Part shown: positions 29,150 to 39,208 of the stretch, one piece after another
Layout: the number at the start of each line of letters is the position of its first letter
Position numbering within the stretch: the first letter of the stretch is position 1
Source: Gillisella vitis
Lineage (GTDB): Bacteria; Pseudomonadota; Alphaproteobacteria; Rhizobiales; Rhizobiaceae
Length of the DNA stretch: 64,000 bases
NCBI RefSeq assembly: GCF_001541345.2
Contig: NZ_LMVL02000004.1
Location: 496,001 to 560,000 of the forward strand
Direction: 5' to 3'
The notes under the pieces: generated by a model
The model's database searches: none
What the model saw: only the letters and a program-made list of their open reading frames with translations
Told to the model about the DNA's origin: nothing
Translations under genes and position numbers: made by a program

Positions 29150-31927
29150 TCATGCCACCAATGCCTTGAAAATATCATTTTCATTGCCCAGAGCCTCGAA
29201 CGTGCCGTCCGCGACCAATGAACCGCTGTCGAGTATCAGAACACGATCAAAGTTTTTTGACAATGATGTGTTCGACAAAACCCAAAGGATAGAGGGATCA
29301 TTGTCCTGCTCGCGCAGAAATGCAAGCACATCCTTAACAATATCCTCCTGAACACGAGCGTCGAGGCCCGGCAGGGCTTTATTGAAGATATAATAGTCGC
29401 AACGCCGCACCAGCGCGCGGGCAAGGTTGAGCTTGTGGCGCTGAACGATGGTCAGCCTGCGGCCACCGCTGCCAATATCGAATTCCAATCCAAGCGCCAG
29501 GAACCGTTCCGTCAGGCCTTTCTTCGAGCTCAGTTTCGCCGCCAGCTCGCGGAATTTCGGCTGGGCTTCGGGATTGCGGTTGACGAGCTTGCCGAAAATC
29601 ACGTTTTCACGCAACGTCGCCGCCGCCATGTAGCGATGCGGATCATAGCGTTCGATACTGTGGCGCAGGTCCGGTGACAGGTTATCGTGAAACAGGTCGC
29701 GGGCGCCAACGATCTTGTCCATCACCTCTTGTGTCAAAACACCCATACGATAGCGCGGCTCGACATAATTGAAGCTGAGCCGGATCATTGCCCGCTGCTC
29801 TTCCTCGTTCGGTACTGGCTTGGTCCGGCCTTGAAGGCGTTGCAGGATCTGCTGGTAAAACACAACGTCGTCGGCGGTCAGGACATCGAGCTGCTGGAAG
29901 AACGGATGATCGGCCGGCAGGCCGCCGAAGATTTCCACAAGGTTTTCCGCAATCAGGAAGCCCATCTCGTAAAACAGGCTAAGCAGACCGGCGCGCTCCA
30001 GCACATCATAGAAATAATCGCTTTGATGGGCATAGACAGGTCCATTGACGATTGGACGCAGCGTCCCGAACAGCAGATTTTCTCCCAGTGTCGCCTCGGC
30101 ATTATAGGCATTGGGGTCGAAGTGAACCACGAGATTGGCAAGACCCTGCCGTTGCAATTCATCCCGCAGCGACAGACGCAACTCCACAACTTTTTCCGTC
30201 AGGTCCGGATATTCAAGCGGATCGACAATGGAATGCAGCGCCAGTTCCATCACGTCGCTGGTCAGTTTCACGGTATCGAGCGCCGTCAGGATCGATTTCT
30301 TCAGGTCGCTGGCTTCACCGTGCAGCACGGACGTCGCCCGCCGATCGATCCAGTCGGCATTGGGATCGAGATCGGAGTTTTCAGATAATTGCGCTTCCTT
30401 GATCTCCCAACGGCGTTTGATTGCCTCGCGCCCGGTATAGTTCACCGAATTGGTCGGCGCATGTTTCAGCCCGTAAATCAGGTTGTCCTTGAGGCTGCCA
30501 TGAAAGAAATAACCGTCAGCAGACACATAGGAAATGGCCCGGCCCGTCACCGACTCCGGCAATTCCAGCAGGTCGGTATCACCAAGCACGATCTTTCCCG
30601 CCACCGGCCAGTTCAACCGGCCAATGGCTTCGGCCATCACTTCAGCCCCGACACCGCGATTGTCGATGGCGGCAATCGTCTCGCCCCGGCCGATTTTCAA
30701 AGTGAGATTTTCCACCACCTTGGCGCCGCCACTATCCTGCAAGGTCACATTCTGCAAAGCCAGCTGGCCAGCACGGGCAGCCATTCCCACAGGCGCCAAC
30801 GCCTGTAGCGCCGGCTCAATCATCTGTGGCGGTTCGAATTGTTCCAGCACCTGTTCATATTTCACCTGCACGTCCTGGCGGGACTGATCCCAGTCGATCA
30901 GCTCTTTCAACGGACCGGGCAGATCCTTGTAGGCGTTGATGACAGCCACCAGCTGGCCCACGTCCAGACTGCCCTTCAGCGCGAAATAACCGCCGATGGA
31001 ATAGAACAGGAAGGGTGTCAGCTGCGACAGGAAGTTATTGAAAAATTTGACAAAAAACTTCCAGCGATAGAGATCGTAGCGGATCTTGAAGATATCGCCA
31101 AGCCGCTTCGAGATGTCGGCGCGTTCATAATTGGACGTATCGTAAGCATGGATCGTGCCGACGCCATCGACGATTTCCCCGACCTTGCCGGCCAATTGCC
31201 GGGCCTGAAGCTGCCGCTGACGGCCAAGAATGAGCAAGCGGCGGCGCATTTTGGGAATGATGCCGACTTGAAGCGCCACCATTGCCCCGGCAATCGTACC
31301 AAGCCAGAAACTTTGCAGGAAAATGAAGAACAGCGCGGCCAAGGCCTGACCGCCCAGCATGGTCGGCTGCACGAACGCGTCCCCGGTAAAGCCGCCAAAC
31401 GGCTCCACCTCGTCGCGCACCATGGTCGAGACTTCGGAGGAATGGATCTGCTTGACATAGCTTGGTGGGAACCGCAGCACCCGATCCACCAGCTCATAGC
31501 GGATCCGACGCAGCAGGCGTTCGCCAAGTCTGCCCTTGTAGGTATTGATATAGAATTTAAACAACCCGTTAATGATCACCAGCAGCAGGAAAACGCCGCT
31601 CAGCGCCATCAGGCTCGACATGCGATCAAGCGATATCCCGCCCGAATGCAATGACCAATCGGTCAAAGGCACGGTCCAGTCGAAGGCAAACAGCGGCTGT
31701 CGCGAATCCGGCGCTTCGAACCCGCTTCCCTGGATCGGCCCATTGATGATGCGCTTGGGCAGGTCGAAGGCCAGAAAATACGGCACCATCGACAGGATAA
31801 CAATCGTCAGAACCCAGATCTGCTGCTTGCGCGTATGCCGCCATATATAAAGGAGTAGGCTTTTTTCCATCAGCTGGTTATCACGCGGACCACTGTTCGT
31901 GCCGAACAACGCCCTTGCGTCGTCCAT
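29150..31927 (-). CDS. ABC exporter-like protein with catalytically degenerate nucleotide-binding domain
   Basis: A 925-residue protein (start could also be the ATG at 31870). Residues of about 30-340 form an ABC exporter membrane domain. The ATPase-like part (390-925) is twice normal size and lacks the expected catalytic residues: the Walker A position reads IDNRGVGAEV (421-430, no Lys), the signature reads GSGGR (819-823), Walker B reads YYIFNKALPGLD (Asp/Glu replaced by Asn/Lys), and the switch His is Asn. The segment normally found after the Q-loop occurs three times: SLKDNLIYG (478-486), TLGENLLFG (613-621), TLRENVIFG (771-779). It probably does not hydrolyse ATP as a homodimer. It is followed by a cyclic nucleotide-binding gene. 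Substrate unknown. Confidence 0.85.
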   Translation of the reverse strand: MDDARALFGTNSGPRDNQLMEKSLLLYIWRHTRKQQIWVLTIVILSMVPYFLAFDLPKRIINGPIQGSGFEAPDSRQPLFAFDWTVPLTDWSLHSGGISLDRMSSLMALSGVFLLLVIINGLFKFYINTYKGRLGERLLRRIRYELVDRVLRFPPSYVKQIHSSEVSTMVRDEVEPFGGFTGDAFVQPTMLGGQALAALFFIFLQSFWLGTIAGAMVALQVGIIPKMRRRLLILGRQRQLQARQLAGKVGEIVDGVGTIHAYDTSNYERADISKRLGDIFKIRYDLYRWKFFVKFFNNFLSQLTPFLFYSIGGYFALKGSLDVGQLVAVINAYKDLPGPLKELIDWDQSRQDVQVKYEQVLEQFEPPQMIEPALQALAPVGMAARAGQLALQNVTLQDSGGAKVVENLTLKIGRGETIAAIDNRGVGAEVMAEAIGRLNWPVAGKIVLGDTDLLELPESVTGRAISYVSADGYFFHGSLKDNLIYGLKHAPTNSVNYTGREAIKRRWEIKEAQLSENSDLDPNADWIDRRATSVLHGEASDLKKSILTALDTVKLTSDVMELALHSIVDPLEYPDLTEKVVELRLSLRDELQRQGLANLVVHFDPNAYNAEATLGENLLFGTLRPIVNGPVYAHQSDYFYDVLERAGLLSLFYEMGFLIAENLVEIFGGLPADHPFFQQLDVLTADDVVFYQQILQRLQGRTKPVPNEEEQRAMIRLSFNYVEPRYRMGVLTQEVMDKIVGARDLFHDNLSPDLRHSIERYDPHRYMAAATLRENVIFGKLVNRNPEAQPKFRELAAKLSSKKGLTERFLALGLEFDIGSGGRRLTIVQRHKLNLARALVRRCDYYIFNKALPGLDARVQEDIVKDVLAFLREQDNDPSILWVLSNTSLSKNFDRVLILDSGSLVADGTFEALGNENDIFKALVA

Positions 31928-32210
31928 TCAAGAAGATTGTTTATAAGGACAAGCCAGGCTGCCGGAAAGCCATCCTGCCCAGCAGGATAGCAAAAAAACC
32001 AAACCGCTGCACCAAAGTGATCGCAGGTGAACAGCAAAAAGGCAATCCTTATCCGGCTTACCTCCATACCAATGCCCGAAGAGGTGAACACATCCCCGCC
32101 TTGCACGCAAAGAGCCCGGGATAAGCCGTCCTGGCCGGTGTTTCATCTGGAGCATGCGGCATTATGCCGGTAGAGAATCCTGACGGACATCGCTCACCGG
32201 ATCGGACGCC

Positions 32211-33350
32211 ATGAAAATCCTCCACACCGCCGACCTGCATCTGGGCCGCCAGCTGAACGGTTTATCGCTGGACGAGGATCAAGGCGCCATTCTCGACCAG
32301 ATTGTCGATGCCCTCACCACGACCCGTGCCGATATCCTGATTATTGCCGGCGATATTTTCGACCGGGCAGCACCTCCGGCAACAGCGGTGCGCCAGTTCA
32401 ACGCCTTTCTGTCGCGGGTCGCAACGGAAACCACCGCTGCCGTGGCAATCATTGCCGGCAATCACGATTCTGGCGACCGGATCGGCGCCATGGCAATCAT
32501 GACCGACAGGCAGCGCGCGCTCATTCAGGGTCCCGTCGCAAGAGAAACGGCCCCCCTTGTCCTGCATGACGCCCATGGACCGGTGGCCTTTTCCGCCCTG
32601 CCCTTCGCCTATGAATTTGCCGCGCGCGAATGTTTTGCCGACCCGGCCATCGCCACACCGCAGGACGTGCTGGCCGCCCAGGTGGCCGACGCGCGCCGCT
32701 GCCTGCCGGAGGGTGCACGCTGGGTAATTATCGCCCATGCCTTTGTCGCGGGAGGAACAAGCGGCGACACAGAACGTCCGCTGGCCCGCGTCGGCGGCAT
32801 TGAAACCGTGTCACCGGAGATTTTCGAAGGCGCTCACTATGTGGCACTCGGTCACCTGCACCGGCCACAGAGTGTCTCGGCGCCTCACATCCGCTATTCC
32901 GGCTCGCCGCTGGCGTTCAGCTTCGGCGAGGCCAGCGAACAGAAATCCATGACCCTGATCGATCTCGACGCCGATGGCAGGACACAGATCGAAACCATTG
33001 ATTTCAATCCACCACGGGCCGTGCGCCTGTTGCGCGGGCTATTGGCCGATCTGCTTCTGGCCCAGCCGTCGCAGGACTTTATCAAGGCGGTGCTCACCGA
33101 TCCCACCCCGCTGATCGATCCAATGAAGCGGCTGCGGGCGGTGTTTCCCAATGCCTGCCAGCTGACCTATGCCCGTGATGAGCGGGCGCCGGAGCTGAAA
33201 TTCGCGGTCACCACCGCTGCACCGGCTGATCCGCTGGAGGTAATCGCCGATTTCATCGCCCAGGTTCGTGATGAGCCGATCTCCGAGCCAGAACGCGCGC
33301 TGGTCACGGCCATGCTGGAGGATCTGGACGCCGAGGAGAATGCCGCATGA
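32211..33350 (+). CDS. sbcD: Exonuclease subunit SbcD
   Basis: This 379-residue Mre11-type metallophosphoesterase shows all the metal-ligand motifs: ILHTADLHLGRQ at the start, IAGDIFDRAAP, IAGNHDSGDRIG, IIAHAFVAGG and VALGHLHRPQ. With SbcC it forms the SMC-like complex that cuts hairpins and blocked double-strand ends of DNA. Its last 4 nt (ATGA, 33347-33350) overlap sbcC. The upstream 283-nt gap is shared with the divergent ABC-like gene. Length and motif order are normal. Confidence 0.95.
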   Translation: MKILHTADLHLGRQLNGLSLDEDQGAILDQIVDALTTTRADILIIAGDIFDRAAPPATAVRQFNAFLSRVATETTAAVAIIAGNHDSGDRIGAMAIMTDRQRALIQGPVARETAPLVLHDAHGPVAFSALPFAYEFAARECFADPAIATPQDVLAAQVADARRCLPEGARWVIIAHAFVAGGTSGDTERPLARVGGIETVSPEIFEGAHYVALGHLHRPQSVSAPHIRYSGSPLAFSFGEASEQKSMTLIDLDADGRTQIETIDFNPPRAVRLLRGLLADLLLAQPSQDFIKAVLTDPTPLIDPMKRLRAVFPNACQLTYARDERAPELKFAVTTAAPADPLEVIADFIAQVRDEPISEPERALVTAMLEDLDAEENAA

Positions 33351-36300
33351 GACCTGTCCGCTTGGTGATGCAGGCCTTTGGCCCCTATGCCGGACGCCAA
33401 TCCATCGATTTTCGCGAAGCCGTCGCTGCTGGCCTGTTCGGCATTTACGGCCAGACGGGATCGGGAAAATCGACGATTTTCAGCGCCATGACCTTTGCCC
33501 TGTTCGGTGAAGCGGCGAGAGCCGAGCAGGACACCATCTCGCTGCGCTCCGACCATGCTTCGCCTGATCTCGCCACCGAGGTGGAATTCGTATTCGATCT
33601 CGGTGCGCGACGCTACGTTATCCGCCGTCGCCCTGAACAGATGCGGCCAAAACAGCGCGGCGGCGGCGAAACCCGGGACGCCCACGAGGCCTGGCTGTTC
33701 GACGCCACCGGACTTAGTGAAAGCGAAATTACCGCCGCCCAGCCGGGCAAGGTGCTGGCCGAGAAAAAGATCGGTCTGGTCCGCGAAAAAATCACCGATC
33801 TGCTGGGCTATGGTCCCGAACAGTTCAAGCAGATCGTGCTTCTGCCGCAGGGCCGGTTCGAGGCCTTTCTTTCCGCCAAAACCCAGGAACGACAGGATAT
33901 TCTGAGCGCCCTCTTTGATGTGTCCCTCTATCGCCGACTGGCGGCAAAACTGAAAAGCGACGCCGAAAGCGCCGAGCGGCTGGTGCGCGAGGAGCGCGCC
34001 GTCTGCCTTCGCCGCCTCGGTGCCGACGGGTTCGACAGCATGCAGGCTCTGGTGGATGGGATTGCCGAGGCGACATCGTCGCTCACCGACCGTCAGCAGG
34101 AAGAACAGAATTTCCGGCTGGAGGCAGACGCCGCCCGCACTGCGTTGCAAGCAGCGAAAGACACCGATAGCCAGTTCAAGTCCAGGAACGCTGCTCGCCA
34201 GACACGGCAGAAAACCCTCGACCAGGCCGCAGACATGGCCGCGCTGCGAGCGCAGGTCACAGCCGCCGAAAGCGCCCGGACACTGGCCGATGCCGAGAGC
34301 CGGGTGATCGAGGCACAGCGCGACTACAAGAATGCACAGGCCGCGCTGTCTCTGGCAACGCAGACCCAGGCCTCGACTCAGGCCACCGCGCAACAGGCGC
34401 AAGCGGCCTACCAGCAGCAATTAGAGAGCAAAAGCGAAATCGAAACGCTACGCCGGACAATCGATCAATTGGAACGCAACCGGGATGTGCTGGAAAAAGC
34501 CACCGGCCTCACCGCATCGGTCGAGGTGGCCAAACAGCGTGTGCAGGAGGAACAAGCGGCGTTCCAAACCGCAAAGGCCGGTCTCGATGATTTGGCCAAC
34601 AAACAGCAGGTCCGAGAGCAGGCCTTGAAACAGGCGCGCCTGACCCATGAGCGCAGGCTGTCATTGACCACAAACCTTACGGCCTTGCAGGCGCAAGTGA
34701 AGCAGGCCGAGATCGTGGAACGGGCTGAAAAAGATCTGCAACAGGCCCGTCAACAGCTAAACCATAGTACAAACATTCATACCGAACGGCAGGCTCAGAC
34801 CACCAAGACCGCAGCCCTGTTCGATCAGGCCGAACGCCGGCTCGCCTCAGCACAAGCGCTCCATCTGGCCGCAAAGCTGGCGCCTGGTCTCCCCTGCCCT
34901 GTTTGTGGCGCGACCGACCATCCGGTGCCTGCAATAGGTGACAGTGCCGAGGCCGGGCTGGACAAGGCCTTTCGCGAAGCGAAACAGGCCCTGGAAAAGG
35001 CGAGACTCGACGAACAGCACAGCGCCACCGCCCATGCCTCTGCGCAAGCCACCGTCGATGAACGCCAAGGCAGGCTGGCGGATCTGGAGCGCCCGGAGCG
35101 CCCTATCCAGTATCTGCGCCAAGACATGGAAGATATGGAGCGCGACCTTCGCGGGCTTGGCCCGGCCATCGATATCGCCGCGGCTGAAACCACGCTGGAA
35201 AATCTTGGAAAAGCCATCACCGATGCGCAAGCCCGCCTGGACCAGCACCGGGACCGGTTGGCTGCGCTGAAGACCGAGACCAGCAGCGGTGAAGCCCGGC
35301 TTGCCGAAATGCTCTCCGGCATCGCAGTCCATTTGCGCGATAGAGCGGCCCTGGAGCGCCAGCTTCAGCAGTCGAAGGCCTTGATGACAAGCCGGGAAAC
35401 CGCATTGAAGCGCAGCGAAGAGGCCGCCACAGCGACCCGCGAAGCGGCGTTGAATGCACACAAGGACAGAGAAGCTGCCGAAAACATCCTGACCGAACGA
35501 CAAGCCCGCTTCGAAAAGGAAAATCAGGGTTTCGAGGATCGCTTGCGCGACGCTGGCCTGACGCGCGACGATCTGCACCGCCTGAAACCTGCCATTGCTA
35601 CGCTTGACCGTGACAAAGCGACGATAGAGGATCACCAGCGCAAATTGCAGCGCGACAGTGAAAAACTCTTGGAATTGGAGACAGCGCTCACGGGTAAGCA
35701 GCCGCCGGACCTTCTCGCCCATCAAGAGGCGCTTTCGCTGGCTGAAGCCGCTTTCGATACAGCCGTTACACTACGCGCGGCAACGGCGGCCCGGCTCGAT
35801 CACTTGCAAAAATTGCAGCAGGATCTTGCCGGTATCGCCAAACGGCTTGACGAAGCCGAGGCAACATCCGGTCCCCTGCGGGAGTTGGCTGGCCTGTTCG
35901 ACGCCCAGAACCGGCAAAAGCTGAAACTGGAAACCTTCGCCATCGGCGCAATGTTCGAACAGGTCTTGCAGGCCGCCAACCTCCGGCTGGGCCCGATGAC
36001 CAATGGCCGCTACAGACTGGAACGCGACATTGAATCCGGCGGACGAGGCAAGCGCGGTCTGGGAATTCTTGCCTTCGATATCCATACCGGCAAGGCGAGA
36101 CCCACAGCAACCCTTTCCGGCGGCGAAACCTTCATCGCCGCCCTGGCGCTCGCCCTGGGCCTGGCAGACGTGGTCGAAAGCGCCAGCGGCAAGGTGCGGT
36201 TGGATACGATTTTCCTCGATGAAGGCTTTGGAAGCCTCGATACCGAAAACGGCTCAGGCACACTTGATCTGGTCTTGCAGGCCTTGAATAGCCTGGCCAG

Positions 36301-36421
36301 CCAGAACCGCACTGTTGGACTGATATCCCATGTTCCACTTGTTCAGGAAGCGATCCCGAATGGTTTTTACGTCAGGAAGGACAGCGATGGCAGCCATGTG
36401 GAAGCCCGAGGCATGATGTAA
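33347..36421 (+). CDS. sbcC: Exonuclease subunit SbcC
   Basis: A 1024-residue Rad50-like ATPase. Walker A is GQTGSGKST (35-43) near the N-terminus. Long coiled coils follow, with the zinc hook CPVCG (517-521) at the apex. The C-terminal half-ATPase has signature LSGGE (923-927) and Walker B IFLDEGFGSLD. It binds DNA ends and drives SbcD cleavage. It is translationally coupled to sbcD. Everything expected of the family is present. Confidence 0.95.
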   Translation: MRPVRLVMQAFGPYAGRQSIDFREAVAAGLFGIYGQTGSGKSTIFSAMTFALFGEAARAEQDTISLRSDHASPDLATEVEFVFDLGARRYVIRRRPEQMRPKQRGGGETRDAHEAWLFDATGLSESEITAAQPGKVLAEKKIGLVREKITDLLGYGPEQFKQIVLLPQGRFEAFLSAKTQERQDILSALFDVSLYRRLAAKLKSDAESAERLVREERAVCLRRLGADGFDSMQALVDGIAEATSSLTDRQQEEQNFRLEADAARTALQAAKDTDSQFKSRNAARQTRQKTLDQAADMAALRAQVTAAESARTLADAESRVIEAQRDYKNAQAALSLATQTQASTQATAQQAQAAYQQQLESKSEIETLRRTIDQLERNRDVLEKATGLTASVEVAKQRVQEEQAAFQTAKAGLDDLANKQQVREQALKQARLTHERRLSLTTNLTALQAQVKQAEIVERAEKDLQQARQQLNHSTNIHTERQAQTTKTAALFDQAERRLASAQALHLAAKLAPGLPCPVCGATDHPVPAIGDSAEAGLDKAFREAKQALEKARLDEQHSATAHASAQATVDERQGRLADLERPERPIQYLRQDMEDMERDLRGLGPAIDIAAAETTLENLGKAITDAQARLDQHRDRLAALKTETSSGEARLAEMLSGIAVHLRDRAALERQLQQSKALMTSRETALKRSEEAATATREAALNAHKDREAAENILTERQARFEKENQGFEDRLRDAGLTRDDLHRLKPAIATLDRDKATIEDHQRKLQRDSEKLLELETALTGKQPPDLLAHQEALSLAEAAFDTAVTLRAATAARLDHLQKLQQDLAGIAKRLDEAEATSGPLRELAGLFDAQNRQKLKLETFAIGAMFEQVLQAANLRLGPMTNGRYRLERDIESGGRGKRGLGILAFDIHTGKARPTATLSGGETFIAALALALGLADVVESASGKVRLDTIFLDEGFGSLDTENGSGTLDLVLQALNSLASQNRTVGLISHVPLVQEAIPNGFYVRKDSDGSHVEARGMM

Positions 36422-36489
36422 CAGCTAGCCATGTCTCATCTGCTGTATACCATGAGTCATTTACACTGACTGATCGTATTCTTTTTGCA

Positions 36490-36521
36490 AATGTCTCAAA
36501 CACTTATGCATTTGAGACATT
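36490..36521. repeat. Inverted repeat between sbcC and the chemotaxis receptor
   Basis: A perfect 11-bp inverted repeat (AATGTCTCAAA / TTTGAGACATT) with a 10-nt loop lies between two convergent genes. No T run follows on either strand, so it is an atypical terminator candidate or a protein-binding site. Confidence 0.4.
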
Positions 36522-36568
36522 CACAAGCTGCTCAAGGCGAGGATGCGGGAGCATCTGCGATCTTGGTA

Positions 36569-38494
36569 TTAAGTGAGTTGATGAAAGCGATCATCTTCTG
36601 CGTCAGGACCACCCATGGAAAGATCGAGAGCAAAGCCCTTTGCGCGGGCTTGCTGCGCCGCCACAGATCGGTTTGCCATTGGCTTGCGGACTGGCTGGGC
36701 CGATGGCACTGCCTTACGGACTGGCGCAATAGTCCCCCTTGATTTGCGTGTCTGAGTATCGCCGCTATCTCCCGTCTGGAAGAAAGCGAGCGAAGACTGC
36801 AATTCTTCCGCCTGAGACGCAAGCTCTTCAGAGGTGGCCGACATTTCCTCAGACGCACTGGCGTTGTGCTGCGTGACCTTGTCCAATTGCTGAATGGCCT
36901 CGTTGATCTGGGAGGCTCCCAGATCCTGTTCACGACAGGAGGCAGAAATTTCCGAGACGAGTTCGGCGGTTTTGCGAATATCAGGAACGAGCCGGTTCAG
37001 CATTTCGCCAGCTGCAGTCGCTGCCTTGACAGTCTCACCGGACAGGCCACTGATCTCTCCTGCCGCAGCCTGCGAACGTTCGGCAAGTTTGCGCACTTCG
37101 GATGCAACAACAGCAAAACCTTTGCCATGCTCACCTGCGCGCGCCGCTTCAACCGCAGCATTCAACGCCAGAAGATCTGTCTGACGGGCGATTTCCTGAA
37201 CGATGGAAATCTTTTCAGCAATCGTTCGCATGGCATTGACGGCTTTATCAACCGCCTCACCGGATAACTCGGCATCTTTCGCAGACTGGCGCGCAATCTT
37301 CTCTGTCTGTGATGCGTTATCGGCGTTTTGCTTGATATTAGCGGCCATTTGCTCCATGGACGCCGAGGCCTCTTCAGCCGCAGAGGCTTGCTCTGTCGCA
37401 CCCTGCGAGAGCTGCTCAGAGGTGGACGAGAGCGCCTGGCTGCCGCTGGTCACCTGATCAGCCGCACTGGCGACGCCGGTGGCAAAGCTGGTCAGGTTAT
37501 CGACCAACGAATTGATCGCATCCTTCATTTTCTGATGGTCACCTTCACAGGCAATTTCGACATGCTCTGTCAGATCGCCAATGCTGACGAGATTAAGCAC
37601 TCTATTGCCCTCACCAATTGGCAACAGGATAGCATCCAGCATGGAATTTATGCCCGAAACCATTTTGGCAAAATCTCCGACGAACCGAGTGGCCACGCCT
37701 CGCTCGCTCAGATTTCCCGCAGTAGACGCCACGGTTAAACGTTGAATTTCGGTAACGATGTCTCGGAAATTGTTCCTCAGCGTTTCGACCGTATCGTTGA
37801 TGAACGCCTTCTTTCCTGGAAATTGCTCCAGCGTCGCCTCAAAATTACCTTCGCCAAATTCCTTGATGCAGGCCATGGCCTTTTTCTTGACGACGATATG
37901 GCCATTGACCATGTCGTTGACGCCCTTCGCCATCACCGCAAAGTCGCCTTTAAAACGCTCTACAGGCACGAAGACATCGATATCACCCTTGTCGTGCTCC
38001 GCAGACATCCGGTTCATCTCGGCGATAAAGCCCTTGAGATTGCCACGCAAAGTTTCTACCGTGTCATTGATGAATGCTTTCTTCCCCGGGAATCGCTCAA
38101 GCGTAGCCTCAAAATTCCCGTCACTGAACTCCTGAACGCAGGCCATTGCCTTCACTTTAACGGCGATATGGCCAGCGACCATTTCGTTGATGCCCTTCGC
38201 CATGACGGAAAGATCACCCTTGAAGGCATCGACCGGAAGAATGGCATCAATATCGCCCTTGTCATGGTCAATTGCCATTCGGGTCGTGGCTTCACGGAGC
38301 TCAGAGACCGGGCGCATAGCGGCGTCGAGCAATCTGTTGACCGCATCCAGCAAGCTCTTTGCCTCGCCTGTCGCTATGCCCACCTGAGCGCGACGCGCTG
38401 TGTCGCCATCAGCCATGCTACGCGTCAGATTCTCGATCTCTGTAATTGCTAGCTGTGCGCGGGACGATTTTTTGAACTGTGTGTATAAGGACAT
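36569..38494 (-). CDS. Soluble methyl-accepting chemotaxis protein with tandem 90-residue repeat
   Basis: The 641-residue receptor has no membrane helix, so it is cytoplasmic. Residues 73-162 and 163-252 are tandem copies of one module (HDKGDID, FKGDxxVMAKGxN and [15 protein letters not shown] occur in both), followed by a third more diverged region with [11 protein letters not shown] and a HAMP-like [10 protein letters not shown]. The signalling tip [24 protein letters not shown] is intact. The C-terminal tail is basic and Ala-rich without a CheR pentapeptide. The modules look like HAMP/sensor repeats of cytoplasmic receptors; the signal sensed is unknown. Confidence 0.9.
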   Translation of the reverse strand: MSLYTQFKKSSRAQLAITEIENLTRSMADGDTARRAQVGIATGEAKSLLDAVNRLLDAAMRPVSELREATTRMAIDHDKGDIDAILPVDAFKGDLSVMAKGINEMVAGHIAVKVKAMACVQEFSDGNFEATLERFPGKKAFINDTVETLRGNLKGFIAEMNRMSAEHDKGDIDVFVPVERFKGDFAVMAKGVNDMVNGHIVVKKKAMACIKEFGEGNFEATLEQFPGKKAFINDTVETLRNNFRDIVTEIQRLTVASTAGNLSERGVATRFVGDFAKMVSGINSMLDAILLPIGEGNRVLNLVSIGDLTEHVEIACEGDHQKMKDAINSLVDNLTSFATGVASAADQVTSGSQALSSTSEQLSQGATEQASAAEEASASMEQMAANIKQNADNASQTEKIARQSAKDAELSGEAVDKAVNAMRTIAEKISIVQEIARQTDLLALNAAVEAARAGEHGKGFAVVASEVRKLAERSQAAAGEISGLSGETVKAATAAGEMLNRLVPDIRKTAELVSEISASCREQDLGASQINEAIQQLDKVTQHNASASEEMSATSEELASQAEELQSSLAFFQTGDSGDTQTRKSRGTIAPVRKAVPSAQPVRKPMANRSVAAQQARAKGFALDLSMGGPDAEDDRFHQLT

Positions 38495-38925
38495 GGTGAG
38501 CCACCCAACGCGTTACAATAAGTCTATCAATCTGGATCGAAGGTGAGTGTCATTCGCTAGGCATGACCCAGACGAATTCGTCAGCTTCCTCAAAAGTCGA
38601 CAAACCGATTATTGTGACGAACAATAAAGGATTCGTGAATAAAAGAGATTACTTATAAAATGACATCCAACACCCGCCGCTGAATGATGGCTCAGACGTT
38701 GGAACATCGAGCTCATTTGAAGGAATTTTGGCGATAAAAATGCTGGGATTTCTCAAAAATCGGCACATCCACAGTTTGGATTTTTGGCATTTATTCTGTT
38801 AATTTAGGTGGTTTTGAGCTGGCTGTTTACGATGGGAGACGTTTTGGCTTGATTGGGAATTGACCTGATCGGCCTGCTGCCGGTTTCTTTGTCAATAGCG
38901 CAACTGGAGGCATAAACGCAAAAAT

Positions 38926-38950
38926 CCCGCAGCGGGTAAGGCTACGGGAT
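38926..38950 (-). terminator. Hairpin with T run on - strand
   Basis: ATCCCGCAGC and GCTACGGGAT pair over 10 bp with one mismatch around a 7-nt loop. Read on the - strand the stem is followed by TTTTT, as in a rho-independent terminator. No - strand gene directly precedes it, apart from the tRNA-3'-like fragment. Confidence 0.5.
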
Positions 38951-39148
38951 CTCGGGTAATATTTGGTTGCGGGGGCACGCAACATCCGGTTCCTGCGATT
39001 GGTTGAGCGAGAAATACCGAAGCTTGCAGCGTAATGAGCGTGATATAGCGTCATCTGAATTGCATAGTACCGTCGCCATTCGGCGGCGAAAAAGTTCGAA
39101 TAGCGCAGGATCGAATAGTAAATTTTCGCACTACTGGGGTTGTCGTCT

Positions 39149-39163
39149 GTTCTTTTTTTGTTC
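39149..39163 (+). promoter_or_regulatory. LexA-type SOS box (GTTC-N7-GTTC)
   Basis: GTTC, seven T residues, GTTC, then TAAATAA lies 45 nt upstream of the ATG at 39209. This direct repeat spacing is the alphaproteobacterial LexA consensus. Position fits repression of the downstream gene. Confidence 0.6.
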
Positions 39164-39208
39164 TAAATAACGCTACTCAAGTCCTTTTCTCGATAACCCG
39201 ATTTTGCC

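Larger units (their letters stand above)
38495..39208. other. Intergenic region, 714 nt, candidate element boundary
   Basis: No convincing gene is seen; open frames on either strand lack plausible starts or family resemblance. It contains a hairpin at 38926-38950, a 13-nt match to the 3' end of initiator tRNA near 38965-38977 (read on the - strand), and a GTTC-N7-GTTC motif at 39149-39163. Host-type genes lie to the left and mobile/defence genes to the right. Confidence 0.6.

Noticed and set aside
36490..36521. Perfect inverted repeat read as a standard rho-independent terminator
   Set aside because: No T run on either strand and a 10-nt loop; kept only as an inverted repeat.
38827..39170. 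Short open frames on both strands in the gap at the element edge
   Set aside because: No plausible ribosome-binding sites, no family resemblance, and they run across the hairpin and tRNA-like fragment.
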